From Ettlia oleoabundans (lineage: Eukaryota > Chlorophyta > Chlorophyceae > Chlamydomonadales): a stretch of 27,278 bases of DNA. The stretch is taken from NCBI GenBank assembly GCA_019693395.1, contig JAAMXP010004415.1, positions 1 to 27,278 of the forward strand, given 5' to 3'. Under the pieces are notes generated by a model. The model searched no databases, had not been told where the DNA came from, and was given only the letters and a program-made list of their open reading frames with translations. A program made the position numbers and the translations under genes. This document shows, piece by piece, positions 1 through 9,945 of this stretch. Every line of letters starts with the position of its first letter. Position 1 is the first letter of the stretch.

Positions 1-476
1 CGCCCACACACCACACACCCCCACCACCACACATAAACGCACAGATGTGGGTTCAAACGTCATCCATCCATGTATTCATCAATTTTTTTGTGCATTGTGG
101 ACTGCTATAAGTGTTGCAAGTTGCTAAATATGTCAACTAGGTAACAAACAACTTCGCTCTGCTCTCGAAGCAAAACAAGAATGTGGATACCACCGGGCGG
201 CATTGCAGACAATGCGAACAGATGCTTGTACCAAAACGAGATGCAGAAATGCTGGAAGAACAACAAAACAGGGCAATGGAAGTAACACAACAATTCAGGA
301 AAATTCAGCCGGCAAATAAGGAGGTGCGACAGCCCTCGCCTTGCTGTTAGGCAGACAAGCTGTCCACATTCCACCCTGTCTGATCCCACTGGCAGAAGAC
401 CATTTAGAGGCAGTAAGGGTGACAAATATAACGCCTACCGCAGCCATAACAGTGGAGAGGCCTGTGAGCTGCCTAG
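1..476. other. Intergenic / 3' flank of the FKBP gene
   Basis: No supportable gene. The first 45 bases are a CA/CCA-rich simple stretch. The rest is the downstream flank of the minus-strand FKBP gene, whose stop codon is at 477-479. I found no TGTAA motif here on the minus strand, so its poly(A) site cannot be placed. Confidence 0.5.
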
Positions 477-2456
477 TTAGCGCAGGGCGATGAGCTCAAT
501 GTCGAACAGCAGCGTCTTGTCAATGAGACCTTTGTTGCCCAGAACAAACCCAAGAGCACGCTGTCCTGCAGGCAGCATTAGTTTGTTTTGTCATTTTGTT
601 ACCGGCCCACACTCGTGCAGTAACGAACACTCAGATATGTAAAACAGGGCACGGTAAAGCCTATACTAGACTCATAATCAGGTGCAATTGCAACCGCTCA
701 AAACCGCTCACCGCTGAATGTGGTAGGCTTTGGCCCCAACTTGTTCATGTCGCCATCAGGGTATCCCAGTTCCACGGGCACAATGATGCGGCGGATACCG
801 CCCACCCGCATACCCGCCACTGCCTCCTCAAAGGCGGGGATCACAGAGTGGTCCCCCAGCTTGAAGCGGAAAAAATCCTTCTCGTCACCAGTGAAAGCGC
901 CACCCTTGGGCTGCGAACCAAGGAGTGGGATACGGGCGGCAGTGTGGCAACTCAAGCGTGTGTAGGACTGTGAAAGTAGGCCAATGGATGTGCGGGAAGG
1001 GCAGCGACCAGGCAGTCTGGCAAGCCGTCGTCCCACATGGATGCCGCACCACCCCGCACGACAGCCTGACATCCAACCCGCTAGCTGCTACTGGTCCCAG
1101 CATCCTGTATATACAGAAGGCACAACAGCCTCACCTTGTTCCGAGCCTCAAAAGGGCGCCCTGCGCAAAGGGGAGAGGAGAGGCCAGTCGGCCAGGGCAC
1201 ATCATCACCACAGCGAGGCTTATTGGAGCGGCATGGTTGGGAGGGCAGACAGTCAAGAGCCATGCAGGGCATGGCACACTGGCGATAAGCAAGCCTCGTC
1301 CAGATCAATCAAACCTGCGTGTGCCAGGCCATTCCCGCCACCCTCAGCCGGTTGCTACCAAGGCGCATGCCTGTACAGTCACACCAGCCATCCAAGCCGT
1401 CCTACCCGCGATGCCAGTATAGTCAATGCAAGAATTCTTCACATAACACACCAATGCACATTCCCAATATCCGATACGCCCCTTCCACACCCTCACCATA
1501 GTATCCAATCGTGACTCCAGCCCAGTCCACCACGCATGTCTGGCCAGGCTGAGGAGTGGGCCCGGTGCCTTCCTTGACATCTGTATACTGCAAACCTGAC
1601 TCGCTCTGCACATAGTCGCTGTACCTGCACGTAGCCAGGTGATTGGTGACGGGCCGGCAGGTAGGTGGGCAGGGGAAGGGCAAGCGCGTAGACGTGCAGG
1701 TGGAAGCAGCGGCTTGGGCAAGATAAAGCAGCACGAGGTGTCTTCTTGGGCCAGGGTAGGTGAAGACAAATTTGCTGCATTGGCACGAGCGTGCAACCCC
1801 AGGCATAGGGTGTGCCATGAGCAGCCAGTGAGCACGATGCGCTTTTTGTTCGGAGCCCCTACGCAGCAGCTGTGGCGCCATCAGCAAGGCAGCCAGTACA
1901 CCCACTCACGTCATGCGTGGCTTGCCTGCAGCACAACGAGTGTATGCTTTACTTGATTGGGCAGAGCTACTGTGCAAGTGGTAAGCGATAAAGACAGGAC
2001 GTCACGGCAAATATTTTAGCCCAGTGGAGGGCAGGCAAGCCACAAATTAACGGTCTTGAGCGCTTGATGAGCCAGCGCAGCCTGACCTGCCAGCAACCAC
2101 TCACCATAATCCTTTCCTTCAAGAGCTGGCATAGGCTCATATCCCTTGATCACCGCCTGTGCTGGACACTGTGCCAAGGAGGCGGCCAGTAGCGCGGCAC
2201 CCGCCAGCAGCTGGCGGCGGGGAGCTGCTCCTGGAGCGGCATCGCGATCTGCTCTGCCCAGCACTACTTGCCGCTTCCTAGGGGCCGCCCTTGTGGGCTG
2301 GCTGCAGCAGGATGGGAGCTGGCCGCGAGTGTGGGCAGGCTGCAGGAAGACGTTTCCGGCCTGCGCAAGTTGAAGCGTTTTGATGTCATTATCTTCACCT
2401 GTCGAAGGCGCGGCACGGCGATGGAGCCGCCCGCGGCAGCGGTCCGGCGTTGGCAC
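477..2456 (-). CDS. FKBP19: FKBP-type peptidyl-prolyl isomerase, thylakoid lumen, FKBP19-like
   Basis: Predicted CDS on the minus strand: 2456-2105, 1925-1910, 1624-1497, 1160-1135, 910-712, 565-477. That is 810 nt and 269 aa, with all introns GT-AG and in phase. Residues 80-101 form a twin-arginine lumen signal: the RR pair, a hydrophobic Leu/Ala stretch, then AQA just before the mature protein. This predicts Tat import into the thylakoid lumen. The FKBP domain spans about 128-268 and includes SGLQY, VIPAFEEAV, IIVP-ELGYPD, TTFSGQRAL and LIDKTLLFDIELI. These blocks, and the GKDYGKPRM stretch before the domain, match plant FKBP19 as I recall it. FKBPs isomerise Xaa-Pro bonds; members with non-canonical active sites may act only as chaperones. 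The start at 2456 is the first Met open into the Tat signal. A different start or an extra short intron in the transit-peptide region is possible. Confidence 0.85.
1910..1925 (-). other. 16-nt microexon of the FKBP19-like gene
   Basis: The bases on the minus strand are GCAAGCCACGCATGAC, preceded by CTGCAG and followed by GTGAGT. Splicing them in joins GAT-TAT-G to AC|G-TAC and gives D-Y-G-K-P-R-M-T-Y-S-D-Y, as expected from plant FKBP19. Direct joining of the neighbouring exons would shift the frame, so this exon is required. Confidence 0.8.
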
Positions 2457-3025
2457 TCGGCATTCGTGACCTCAGCAGCTCTGTCCCTGAAAGTTGGCAC
2501 AAACTGTGGCGAGTCAGGATCGCCCACAAATGAACGCTTTCGACACTGCGGTAAGGACCATTTGCATGTCATGGCAGCGCGTGCTGCGCCCGACACGCTG
2601 CACTACCGCAGGGCGCATGAACTCCGCTGTGTGGTGAATAACGACTACCTGACCGGATATTTTGGTGCTCCAATGGCAAGCAATGGAGCTCGTGAGTGAA
2701 CCTTACATTAATCTGAGAGCCACTCAGGAAACAAGGAGACGAGCACGGGCACAAACAGTCCATGCACGATGGGCCAGTCAACTGAGTGAAAGCCACCAGC
2801 TAAAAAAGTTGGTCAGATGTGCACAGCAGGCAAGCTTTTACGACAGGTCCGCATGCAGCCAGCCTGCGCGACACCTTCAGCGTAGTCAGGCAAACCAGGC
2901 AAAGCGCAGAAGACAAAGAGTAGGACATCAGCACTGGGGTGTCCCTCAAGGGCCCCTGCTGCTACTTGTGCACGCATGCATGTCAGGCTGCAGAATGCCG
3001 GCATCCATGCCGCGTCTGCTAATTC
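2457..3025. other. Intergenic region, FKBP promoter and ERD2-like 3' flank
   Basis: The open frames here are short, mutually overlapping and not supported. The part next to 2456 must contain the FKBP promoter and 5'UTR. A minus-strand TGTAA (plus TTACA at 2703-2707) lies about 320 bp beyond the ERD2-like stop and could be its poly(A) signal, as is usual in chlorophytes. Confidence 0.4.
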
Positions 3026-5407
3026 TCAGACGATGCCGGCCGGCAGATGAATGATGCCTGTGCCCTCAGCATACGACTTCACGTAGTAGTAACAGAAGTC
3101 AGCCAGGATGAAGGTCTGCTTAGGAGGAAAAGAGAGGGTGAGGGATGAAGAGACGGTGAATTGGAATCATGGTTGACCTGGGCTGGGCATGAAGCAGCAG
3201 CATGGCAACATGTCTGGCCTCCTGAATAGCAGAAGAGCCATGAGAGGCCAGCGGACACCATGCACCCTGATGGCAGTCCCAAATTGGAAGGTCGGCCAGC
3301 ATGCCGGCAAGGGATGACCCGACGACCATGACAGCTGGCTACTCCCCTACCCCCCTGACCCCCTTGGCCCAGTCCCGTCCCTCCAACTGGGCCTACCTGC
3401 ACGATTTCTGAGACCAGCACCATGACGGGCCACAGCCCACTGCCCAGCGCCTGCCACAGGTATTTGTCGCCATCCAGAATCTGGGGAGGAGGTACAAAGC
3501 ATGGCATGATTGAAAAATGCAGTGTCCCAAATGCAGCTGCAGTGCCAAGCGTTGGACCCAGCAACCGATGCATCAATAGGATGAGAGTTTGGTCTGTGCC
3601 AGATTTTTGTAAAAAGATGTGCTGCAGCTTACCCTTTTGCTGCTGCATCCAACCTCACCCCTCAACAACACCTTACGCTACCAATTCGTGCATGCATGCA
3701 CTCAACTATACTCTGTTTGAAGAACAGGACGCACCATCCCCCTTCCGCCCCCACCTGCAAGATCCAGTGTGCGCAGGAGATGAAGCGGGAGAGCCCCAGC
3801 GCAAAGACATAGTGCGCCGTAAACTTCTCCACCACCTTTGCCTTCTGCATCATGCGCAGCTGGGGCAGCACACTCACAGCCTCCAGGTACACGCAGAACG
3901 CCCACAGGATCTGCACGTGAAGGACGGAATGAGTCCTGTGCACGTGACGAGTAGAACAGGTGGCGAGGTTCATCAACTGAGGAACCCCTGCTTATTAAGG
4001 CAGTGGCAATAACGACAAACAGCGGCCCTGCCCATGTTGGTATGGCTATGGTGGTGCTGTGCGGCTGGGCCAGCAGCCAGGCTTGGACCCATGAAGCTAA
4101 TCAGTCCTGGTACCTCGGCTCACCCTGAAAACGATGAAATGGCGGGTGGATGGGTGCGCAATGATTGCCATGAGCAGGCAGGGCGCCACCACCAACAGCG
4201 GGTTGGTTACATCCAGGTCAGACTGGTAGGACTCCTTCAGCGGACCACGCAGGCTAAAGATGACCCAGCCTGCAGCACATACACCAATAGGCACAGGGGG
4301 GCATAGTGCACAGTCGGGGGAAGCACAGGCACACCGCGCATCTGCCTGCCGACGGGAGTGGCATGTGAGAGCTTGGAGGCAACCGTAAAGATGCCGCCCA
4401 AGCGTACAGCGTCGGAGCATCGCGCACGCTCATAACAGAGCATTGCAGGATGGCAGCACTAACGACCAGTTAAGCAACAGTTGGCAGCTGTGACTCCAAC
4501 AGTAGTTGCTATGGTGTCACTGTGTTCCTGGCAGCGAGCACCTGTTGCGAGAAGGGTAAGGAAGTCAAGGAGTGTGTGGATGTCGTACTCCATCATGAAG
4601 GAGCAGAAGAGGCGCACCGCCAGGAACGCCGCCGTCAGCTCCTGCGTCCTCAGTGACAGGCCTGCACCCAGCATGGCATGTGGGAAACTCAGTGGGTGGT
4701 TGTAGAATGTTGCAAGCTATCATTTCGAGCTTATACACCTGGCGGAAGGTAGAGTTGCAGTTCCACATGCAGGTCGCAACGGCAACAAATAGCCAGTGGC
4801 AACTGCCAGTTTACTAGCGGCCACTCACCTCCGGCTGCCCGCTTCTTTATCAATTTGTAGGCCAGCAGGCCAATGCCCATAAAGTGAACACTTTCCGAGA
4901 GAATGAACAGAGTGTCATGGTCCTCCACCACAAACCAAAGGAGTAGAAGGGCCTGCACGCAGGCGGCAGATTGTGAGATGGCTCATAGCGGCTGTGCTGC
5001 TGCTGCGATGTCCAAGCAGCCATCGCGCTGGTCCGATCCCAATGCCCGGCCAACAACACGCACCACAACGCCTGCCAGAACGCCAAGGTATAGCCGCTCC
5101 TTCTGGCTGCGTGCTCGCAGCCACCTGCAGTCGTGATCGGGCGGAGCGGTATGTCATCATGCGTGCACAGAGCGCGAGCAGTCGCCCAAGGGACGCAGAG
5201 CCCCGCGTTCGCGCACGGCGCTTACCGCGACACCGCGAGCACCGGGTCCTTGGCGCCCTTGGTTTTTCCAAGTCTATCATCGTTACCCCTGTCCTGTCCG
5301 GCGCCATGGTAAGGCGCCGGGGCGTGACCCGCGAAGGGAGCCGGCGCTCCAAAGCCCCCGGGAGGCCCAAAGCCCCCTGGCTGCTGATAGCCGCCCTGCT
5401 GATACAT
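3026..5407 (-). CDS. ER lumen protein-retaining receptor family, plant ERD2-like (long form)
   Basis: Predicted CDS on the minus strand in eight exons: 5407-5226, 5124-5064, 4952-4829, 4661-4542, 4269-4124, 3910-3755, 3480-3397, 3115-3026. That is 963 nt and 320 aa, with every intron phase closing. Residues 1-38 are Gly/Pro/Gln-rich and 39-70 basic. Then come the seven-helix family blocks: FILSESVHFMGIGLLAYKL, LSLRTQELTAAFLAVRLFCS, HTLLDFLTLLATGWVIFSL, ILWAFCVYLEAVSVLPQLRM, FTAHYVFALGLSRFISCAHW and TFILADFCYYYVKS. The family sits in Golgi/ER membranes. Classical members return K/HDEL proteins to the ER. This one matches the plant ERD2-like subfamily, whose ligand role is less clear, and it ends in HLPAGIV without the lysine-rich tail of classical receptors. 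An upstream in-frame Met is possible because the frame stays open to 5581. Confidence 0.92.
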
Positions 5408-6136
5408 CACCGAATGCAGCGGGGTTTGCAAGGAGCGAGAAACATGCAGAGTTGCCCATGGTGGTTGGCGGCAGCACAGCGGCGCGTTCCGCATGTACCG
5501 CCACCGTCTCTGCATTTGCAGGCGACAGCTTGCTGAGGGAGCGATCGCTAAACTTACAGTCAGACTGTGTGCTCTGAGCAATTGGTTTACGAAGGTTTAA
5601 GCATGGGCTGCACGATTGGGACTTTGCAGCATCCAAGAAGCCCCTCCGCAGGCTGGGTGTTGACGGCTGCCACTACCAACCTGCCATGGGACTTGAGTCA
5701 ACCTGCCCTGGGACAAGCTTGCAGGGCAAACCTGGAGGTATTGAGTTCCTCCGCTACCAAATTTTAGCAGTTATTCAGGATTTGGCAGCATATCCTGCTT
5801 GCGCAAGGTTACAGGTTGAGGTGCAGGGCTACACTTCAAACCAGAAAATAATCATTATAACCCACCTACATCAGGGCATGAGCATTAAACATGCAACCAA
5901 CCACATATCTCACAATCATGAGGTTTACAAGGCTTTTCGAGGAATAGATCAGCTCAAACTGACATCCAGGCCGCATGCCTGCCTGAATAGTGGTCACCAA
6001 GCCTACCATCTCAAAGTAGACTAACTACAGCAAGCACTAGTGCACCTCACATGTCACTGAAACACATGACTACGTTCTAGATACAGTTTGTGTACTAGTT
6101 ATGATACAGCTGAGGAGGCTGAGTACGATTTCCTCC
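5408..6136. other. Intergenic region between ERD2-like and mTERF-like genes
   Basis: It holds the upstream region of the ERD2-like gene and the 3' flank of the mTERF-like gene, both on the minus strand. Minus-strand TGTAA motifs (plus TTACA) at 5925-5929 and 5809-5813 lie 210-330 bp beyond the mTERF-like stop and are candidate poly(A) signals. Nothing else is supportable. Confidence 0.4.
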
Positions 6137-7587
6137 CTAAAATTCCGCTCCGGGGCCCAACGCACGCGTCCCGCTCTGCACGCTGTACACGAGGCGCGGG
6201 TTGTCCAGCAACATTCGCTTCACATCCATGTTGGAGGGCGCCAGCCTGTAAGGGAGCAGGAGCAAAGGCAAAGGGATGCCGGCAGCTAGCCTGCCTTGGA
6301 CCGTGCTGGCTACCAGAGGCTGAGGTGAGACAGGCGGCTGACCTGGCTAGCCAGCGAGGGCTGCTTGAGCAGCGCTGCCAGTGGCTCTTGCAGGGGCAAC
6401 AGCCTGCAGCACAGGCAGGACACCGACACTGGCTGGCTGGGCACACTGCCTCGCTGGCAGCAGCTGCATATGCATCATCTCGGCACAAGCCTGCATGCTT
6501 CTGCCGCCATAGCCAGCTCATGACTATACAAGGCAACCAGCCCCAGTGCCGCATGGCTGGCCGAAGCCTGGACTGTCACCACCCATCTGGCATTTCCTTA
6601 CCGTGCCAGCTCGGCAAATACTGCCTCCACATCTTCCGCCAGCAACAGCGGCTCTGTGACCACCAGCAACGCCACCTCCTCTTGGCTGTAATGTGCTTGC
6701 AACTGCGCCACAGCTGCTGGCACCCGTTCCCACTCGCCACTCAGCAGCAGTGAGGGGCGCTGTCCCACCACAGCTCCCACATCGGCTGTTGGCAGCAGCG
6801 ACTTGAGGTGGACGAGCCGCGAGGCGATCAGCTCAGAATCGGCAGCCAAGGCAGCCAGCAGCTTGGGCTGGATGCGCAGAAGGCGCGGCAACAGGAAGGG
6901 CATGAGTGTAAGCAGCCGCTGCAGCAGGGGTTGGGGTGGTTGTCAGTGGATAAGTGCAGCCCAGCAGCTGCTTTGAGCAGGCAACTGCCATGGCATGCGC
7001 TTGTATGTTATGCAGGCAGCCATGTAGGACATCAAAACAACCAGGTTGCGAAAGAGACAGCCACAGCCAACAATCAATCTTTCACAGCACCCTCCATCAT
7101 CTTGAAAGCAAGCACATTCATTGTAAGTTGTTGAGCCCGTCACCTGCAAACGCTCCTCAAACTCCTCGTACCCCAGCCCAGACTCTCGAGCTGCTGCGCT
7201 TCGCACCAGCCCCTGATTGAGCTGCTCGTCGAAGCGCAGAGACACGCGCTGCTCGCTCATCACACGGCCCATGAGCTCCCAGGGGTTGCTGCTGAAGGTG
7301 GAAGCGGTGCCAGCTGCAAGGCCACTTGTACTGGCATGGTTACTGCTGCTGTCGCTATCTGGCGCGCCATCTATTGAAACAGGGCAGCCTCGTGTCGACT
7401 GTTGCTGCTGTTTCTGCTGCGTTTGATGCTCCTCCACATTCGAGTTGGAGCTTTGTGCTGGAGGACCGTTGCCTGCAGACGCAGCGCACGCGTACGTGCG
7501 GTGGTGAAGAGCGGCCCGCCCAAGTGGAAGCACAGGCGCGGCCTGCGAGTGACACCTGCAGAGCATCGTGGGCAGTGCAGCAGTCAT
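6137..7587 (-). CDS. mTERF-like organelle-targeted helical repeat protein
   Basis: Predicted CDS on the minus strand: 7587-7144, 6918-6602, 6245-6137. That is 870 nt and 289 aa, ending in TAG, with both introns GT-AG and in phase. The N-terminus (M-T-A-A-L-P-T-M..., Arg/Ala/Ser-rich, no acids) looks like an organelle transit peptide and is followed by a Gln/Ser-rich linker to about residue 100. The C-terminal half is helical with three related segments: VVGQRPSLLL, LVVTEPLLLAEDV and MLLDNPRLVYSV. Each has a conserved Pro followed by hydrophobics, spaced roughly as in mTERF repeats. mTERF proteins bind organellar nucleic acids and act in transcription, splicing or translation. The match is by repeat pattern only, so another alpha-solenoid family is possible. 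The protein is shorter than most plant mTERFs. Confidence 0.6.
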
Positions 7588-7909
7588 GACAACGCGGTCA
7601 GGAGCTCAAGTCCACGGTTGTTTGCGAAATTTGTCTTGTCACTTCACTTAGGACAAACCCCTCCCAACCTTGCAGGTGCCGGGACACCCATCAGTTGGCA
7701 CAGCATTGATCCAGTTGTATTTAGGGCTCAGTGGGACTGTCCAGGCCCGCAAATAACACACGAAAAACCTCTGTACTGCCTGTCCCTCGTGAATGTGTTT
7801 GTAAACTGGAGTCAACGGCATATGGCGTTTACTATTCATCAGGTCGCAATCACAAATTGCAAGTTCGATTGAGTTATATACGCAACCCCACGCTGCGTGA
7901 TCGAGGGTC
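7588..7909. promoter_or_regulatory. Divergent (bidirectional) promoter region
   Basis: These 322 bp separate the start codons of the minus-strand mTERF-like gene and the plus-strand ARFRP1-like gene, so both promoters and 5'UTRs must lie here. A TATA-like GTTATATA at 7873-7880 lies about 30 bp before the ARFRP1-like ATG and could serve it. No other motif is recognised. Confidence 0.5.
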
Positions 7910-8886
7910 ATGTTCGGCCTGTTATCAGGCTGTTTTGAGTTTTTCCTGCGCAAAGAAGAATTACACATTCTTATTGTGGGTCTGGACAAGGCGGGAAAGA
8001 CGACTCTGCTTGAGCGGCTGAAAACACTGTACACAGACGTGCCTGGGCTGGAGGCAGACAAGGTGCTTCCCACCGTAGGCCTCAATCTGGCGCATTTTGA
8101 GGTGCGCTGTGTCCTGAGGGTCTACTCCAAGAGTGTGCGGGTGACGGGTGGCAGCAGCCGGCAGGTGCCTCAGAGCAGTGGTTTTGCATTCAAGGCAGTC
8201 AAGCAGAAATCACATGATGGGCATCAGCAACTTTACCAAGAACGAGTAGGATGGTGTAGAGAGCAAGCTTCTGTGCTTGCGCGCTACTCTGCAGGCCCTT
8301 GGTACACCGCTGCTGTGCTGGGATGTAGGTGGCGCCGCGGGGCTGCGCGGCATTTGGAGCAAGTATTATGGCGAGTGCCATGCCCTGGTGTTTGTAGTGG
8401 ATGCGGCAGATCAAGAACGGTTGGATGAGGCCAAGCTGACTTTAGACCGCGTGCTTGGTGGGTGGCACAGGACTCGTGCAAGCGGCTGGCTGCCTGCCGG
8501 CCGGCCTGGCGGTGCAACTCCAGACTGTTGGGTGATAGCGTACGGCTGTTGCTGCACGCCTGCCTTTTGCTCCTGTTGAACCCTGCCCTGCTGCCAATTT
8601 CACGAGTGCTGCTGCTGCATACTGCCTGCCTGCAGGCGATCGTGAGTTGTATGGCGCGCCGCTGCTGGTGCTGGCAAACAAGCATGACTGTGAGGGTGCG
8701 GCATCTCCTAGCGAGGTTGCTCAGGTGTTTGGGCTTGATAAGTTGCCAGAAGCGCGGCCTTGTAGCGTGCAGGCGGTTACAGCACGCACAGGGGAGGGGG
8801 TGAAGCCCGCAGTTCAGTGGCTGGTTGAGAACATCAAGCGGTGCCAGCGGTTAGAGCTTATACGTCGGCGCATGCTGTCCCAATGA
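7910..8886 (+). CDS. ARFRP1: ADP-ribosylation factor-related protein 1 / Arl3-type small GTPase
   Basis: Predicted CDS: 7910-8101, 8295-8457, 8636-8886. That is 606 nt and 201 aa, the same length as human ARFRP1 as I recall it. Motifs are P-loop GLDKAGKT (24-31), switch I TVGLN (55-59), WDVGG (73-77), NKHD (133-136) and TARTGEG for G5. The start MFGLLSGCFEFFLRKEE has no Gly2, so N-myristoylation is not expected. This fits the ARFRP1/yeast Arl3 branch, which uses an acetylated Met-aromatic start and acts at the trans-Golgi in vesicle traffic. W-x-K-Y-Y-x-E-C-H and L-x-G-x-P-L-L-V-L-A-N-K-x-D also match that branch. The residue after WDVGG is Ala78 where ARF proteins carry the catalytic Gln. 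The frame around it is intact. Confidence 0.9.
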
Positions 8887-9945
8887 AATGTGCATCCTGG
8901 CCGCCCCTGCCACGCCCTGTACAGTAATCACCTCTGCGCTTTGTTGCTTTTTTCCTTTGCTGTGCTCACCTTATGTCTGCATTTACCCTGCTTTACTCTG
9001 CCGTATGCCCCCTTGATTCCTCCTGCTCCTGCTCATTGCTGACCACTTGACTGCTGTTCTTCTCCTATCACCATCTCTGATGGACTTAGAAACTTGCAAC
9101 CTTGCAAATATCTCTTTGACAAATAAGCGGGCAGGCTCCATCACTCAGAATTGCTGACCATTGCAGCTGGCGGAGCAAACATGACAGATGCAAGTGGTGG
9201 CCAAGGCATCGGGAGACTGGAGCAGGAAGCAGTGCAGGGATGGGTGCTCATCTCATACTTTATTCCTGTGTGGCATTGCGCAGCACTCGGCATCACATCA
9301 AGTTTGAGTTTAGGTTCATTGCTTTCGCTATCGGAGGGGGCGTTGGTCTGGACACAGAGCCACCCGCCCCATTTTACAGGCGGGTGGCGACAAAAGCGCC
9401 AAAGCGCCGAACCAGAGCACGAGATGTGCTTAATTTACATTTAAGGATTTACAGGTGCAACTGCAGTATAAGGAAACTGAGGCTGGAAAGTTAATTTCAT
9501 GCCGTGTCTGCTAATAACTGGCGTCGCACGCCAAGGCTTCTGCCGCTTGCTCGTGTCGATGCCATGCGCCAAACGCTACAGGGTGGGTGGGTGGTTCCCC
9601 AAAGGAGGGACAGCAGGGAGATACCAGGAACCGCACAGAGTGCCGCTGCAGGCGGAGGCAGGAGCCTCATGCAGCTGCAGAGGAGTGCTGTACGGCTGTA
9701 CAGGCGGATCCCGTCGCTGCAACAAAGAACAGCAGTTACTGGCAAGCAGCGACATATGTAGTTACAACTGACGCTCGATTTAAAGGCTAAGAAAGTACGA
9801 GGTTGGGGCAGGGGCAAGGACTCTGGCACACAAACACCATTGCACATGCTTGGCAAATGTGTCACAAATGGTTGATATGGATATGAAGGTGTAAGAAGGC
9901 TGCACCTTCCGTGCATTACAGGATCAGCAGTGAAGCATCCTGCGC
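8887..9945. other. Intergenic region between convergent genes
   Basis: This is the shared 3' flank of the ARFRP1-like gene (plus) and the Ala-rich gene (minus). The open frames overlap on both strands and show no domain. Minus-strand TGTAA motifs (plus TTACA) at 9916-9920 and 9762-9766 are candidate poly(A) signals for the Ala-rich gene. A strong hairpin at 9359-9388 is listed separately. Confidence 0.4.
9359..9388. repeat. Perfect 10-bp inverted repeat (hairpin)
   Basis: GCCACCCGCC (9359-9368) and GGCGGGTGGC (9379-9388) are perfect inverse complements around a 10-nt AT-richer loop. It lies between two convergent genes, about 470 bp past the ARFRP1-like stop and 560 bp past the Ala-rich gene stop. 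The role is unknown. Confidence 0.8.

Noticed and set aside
698..1514. Overlapping long open frames on the plus strand opposite the FKBP gene
   Set aside because: They are antisense shadows of GC-rich exons and introns with no domain; the minus strand gives a complete spliced FKBP.
7841..7880. GTTCGATT-like sequence resembling a tRNA T-arm
   Set aside because: No matching acceptor, D or anticodon arms on either side.
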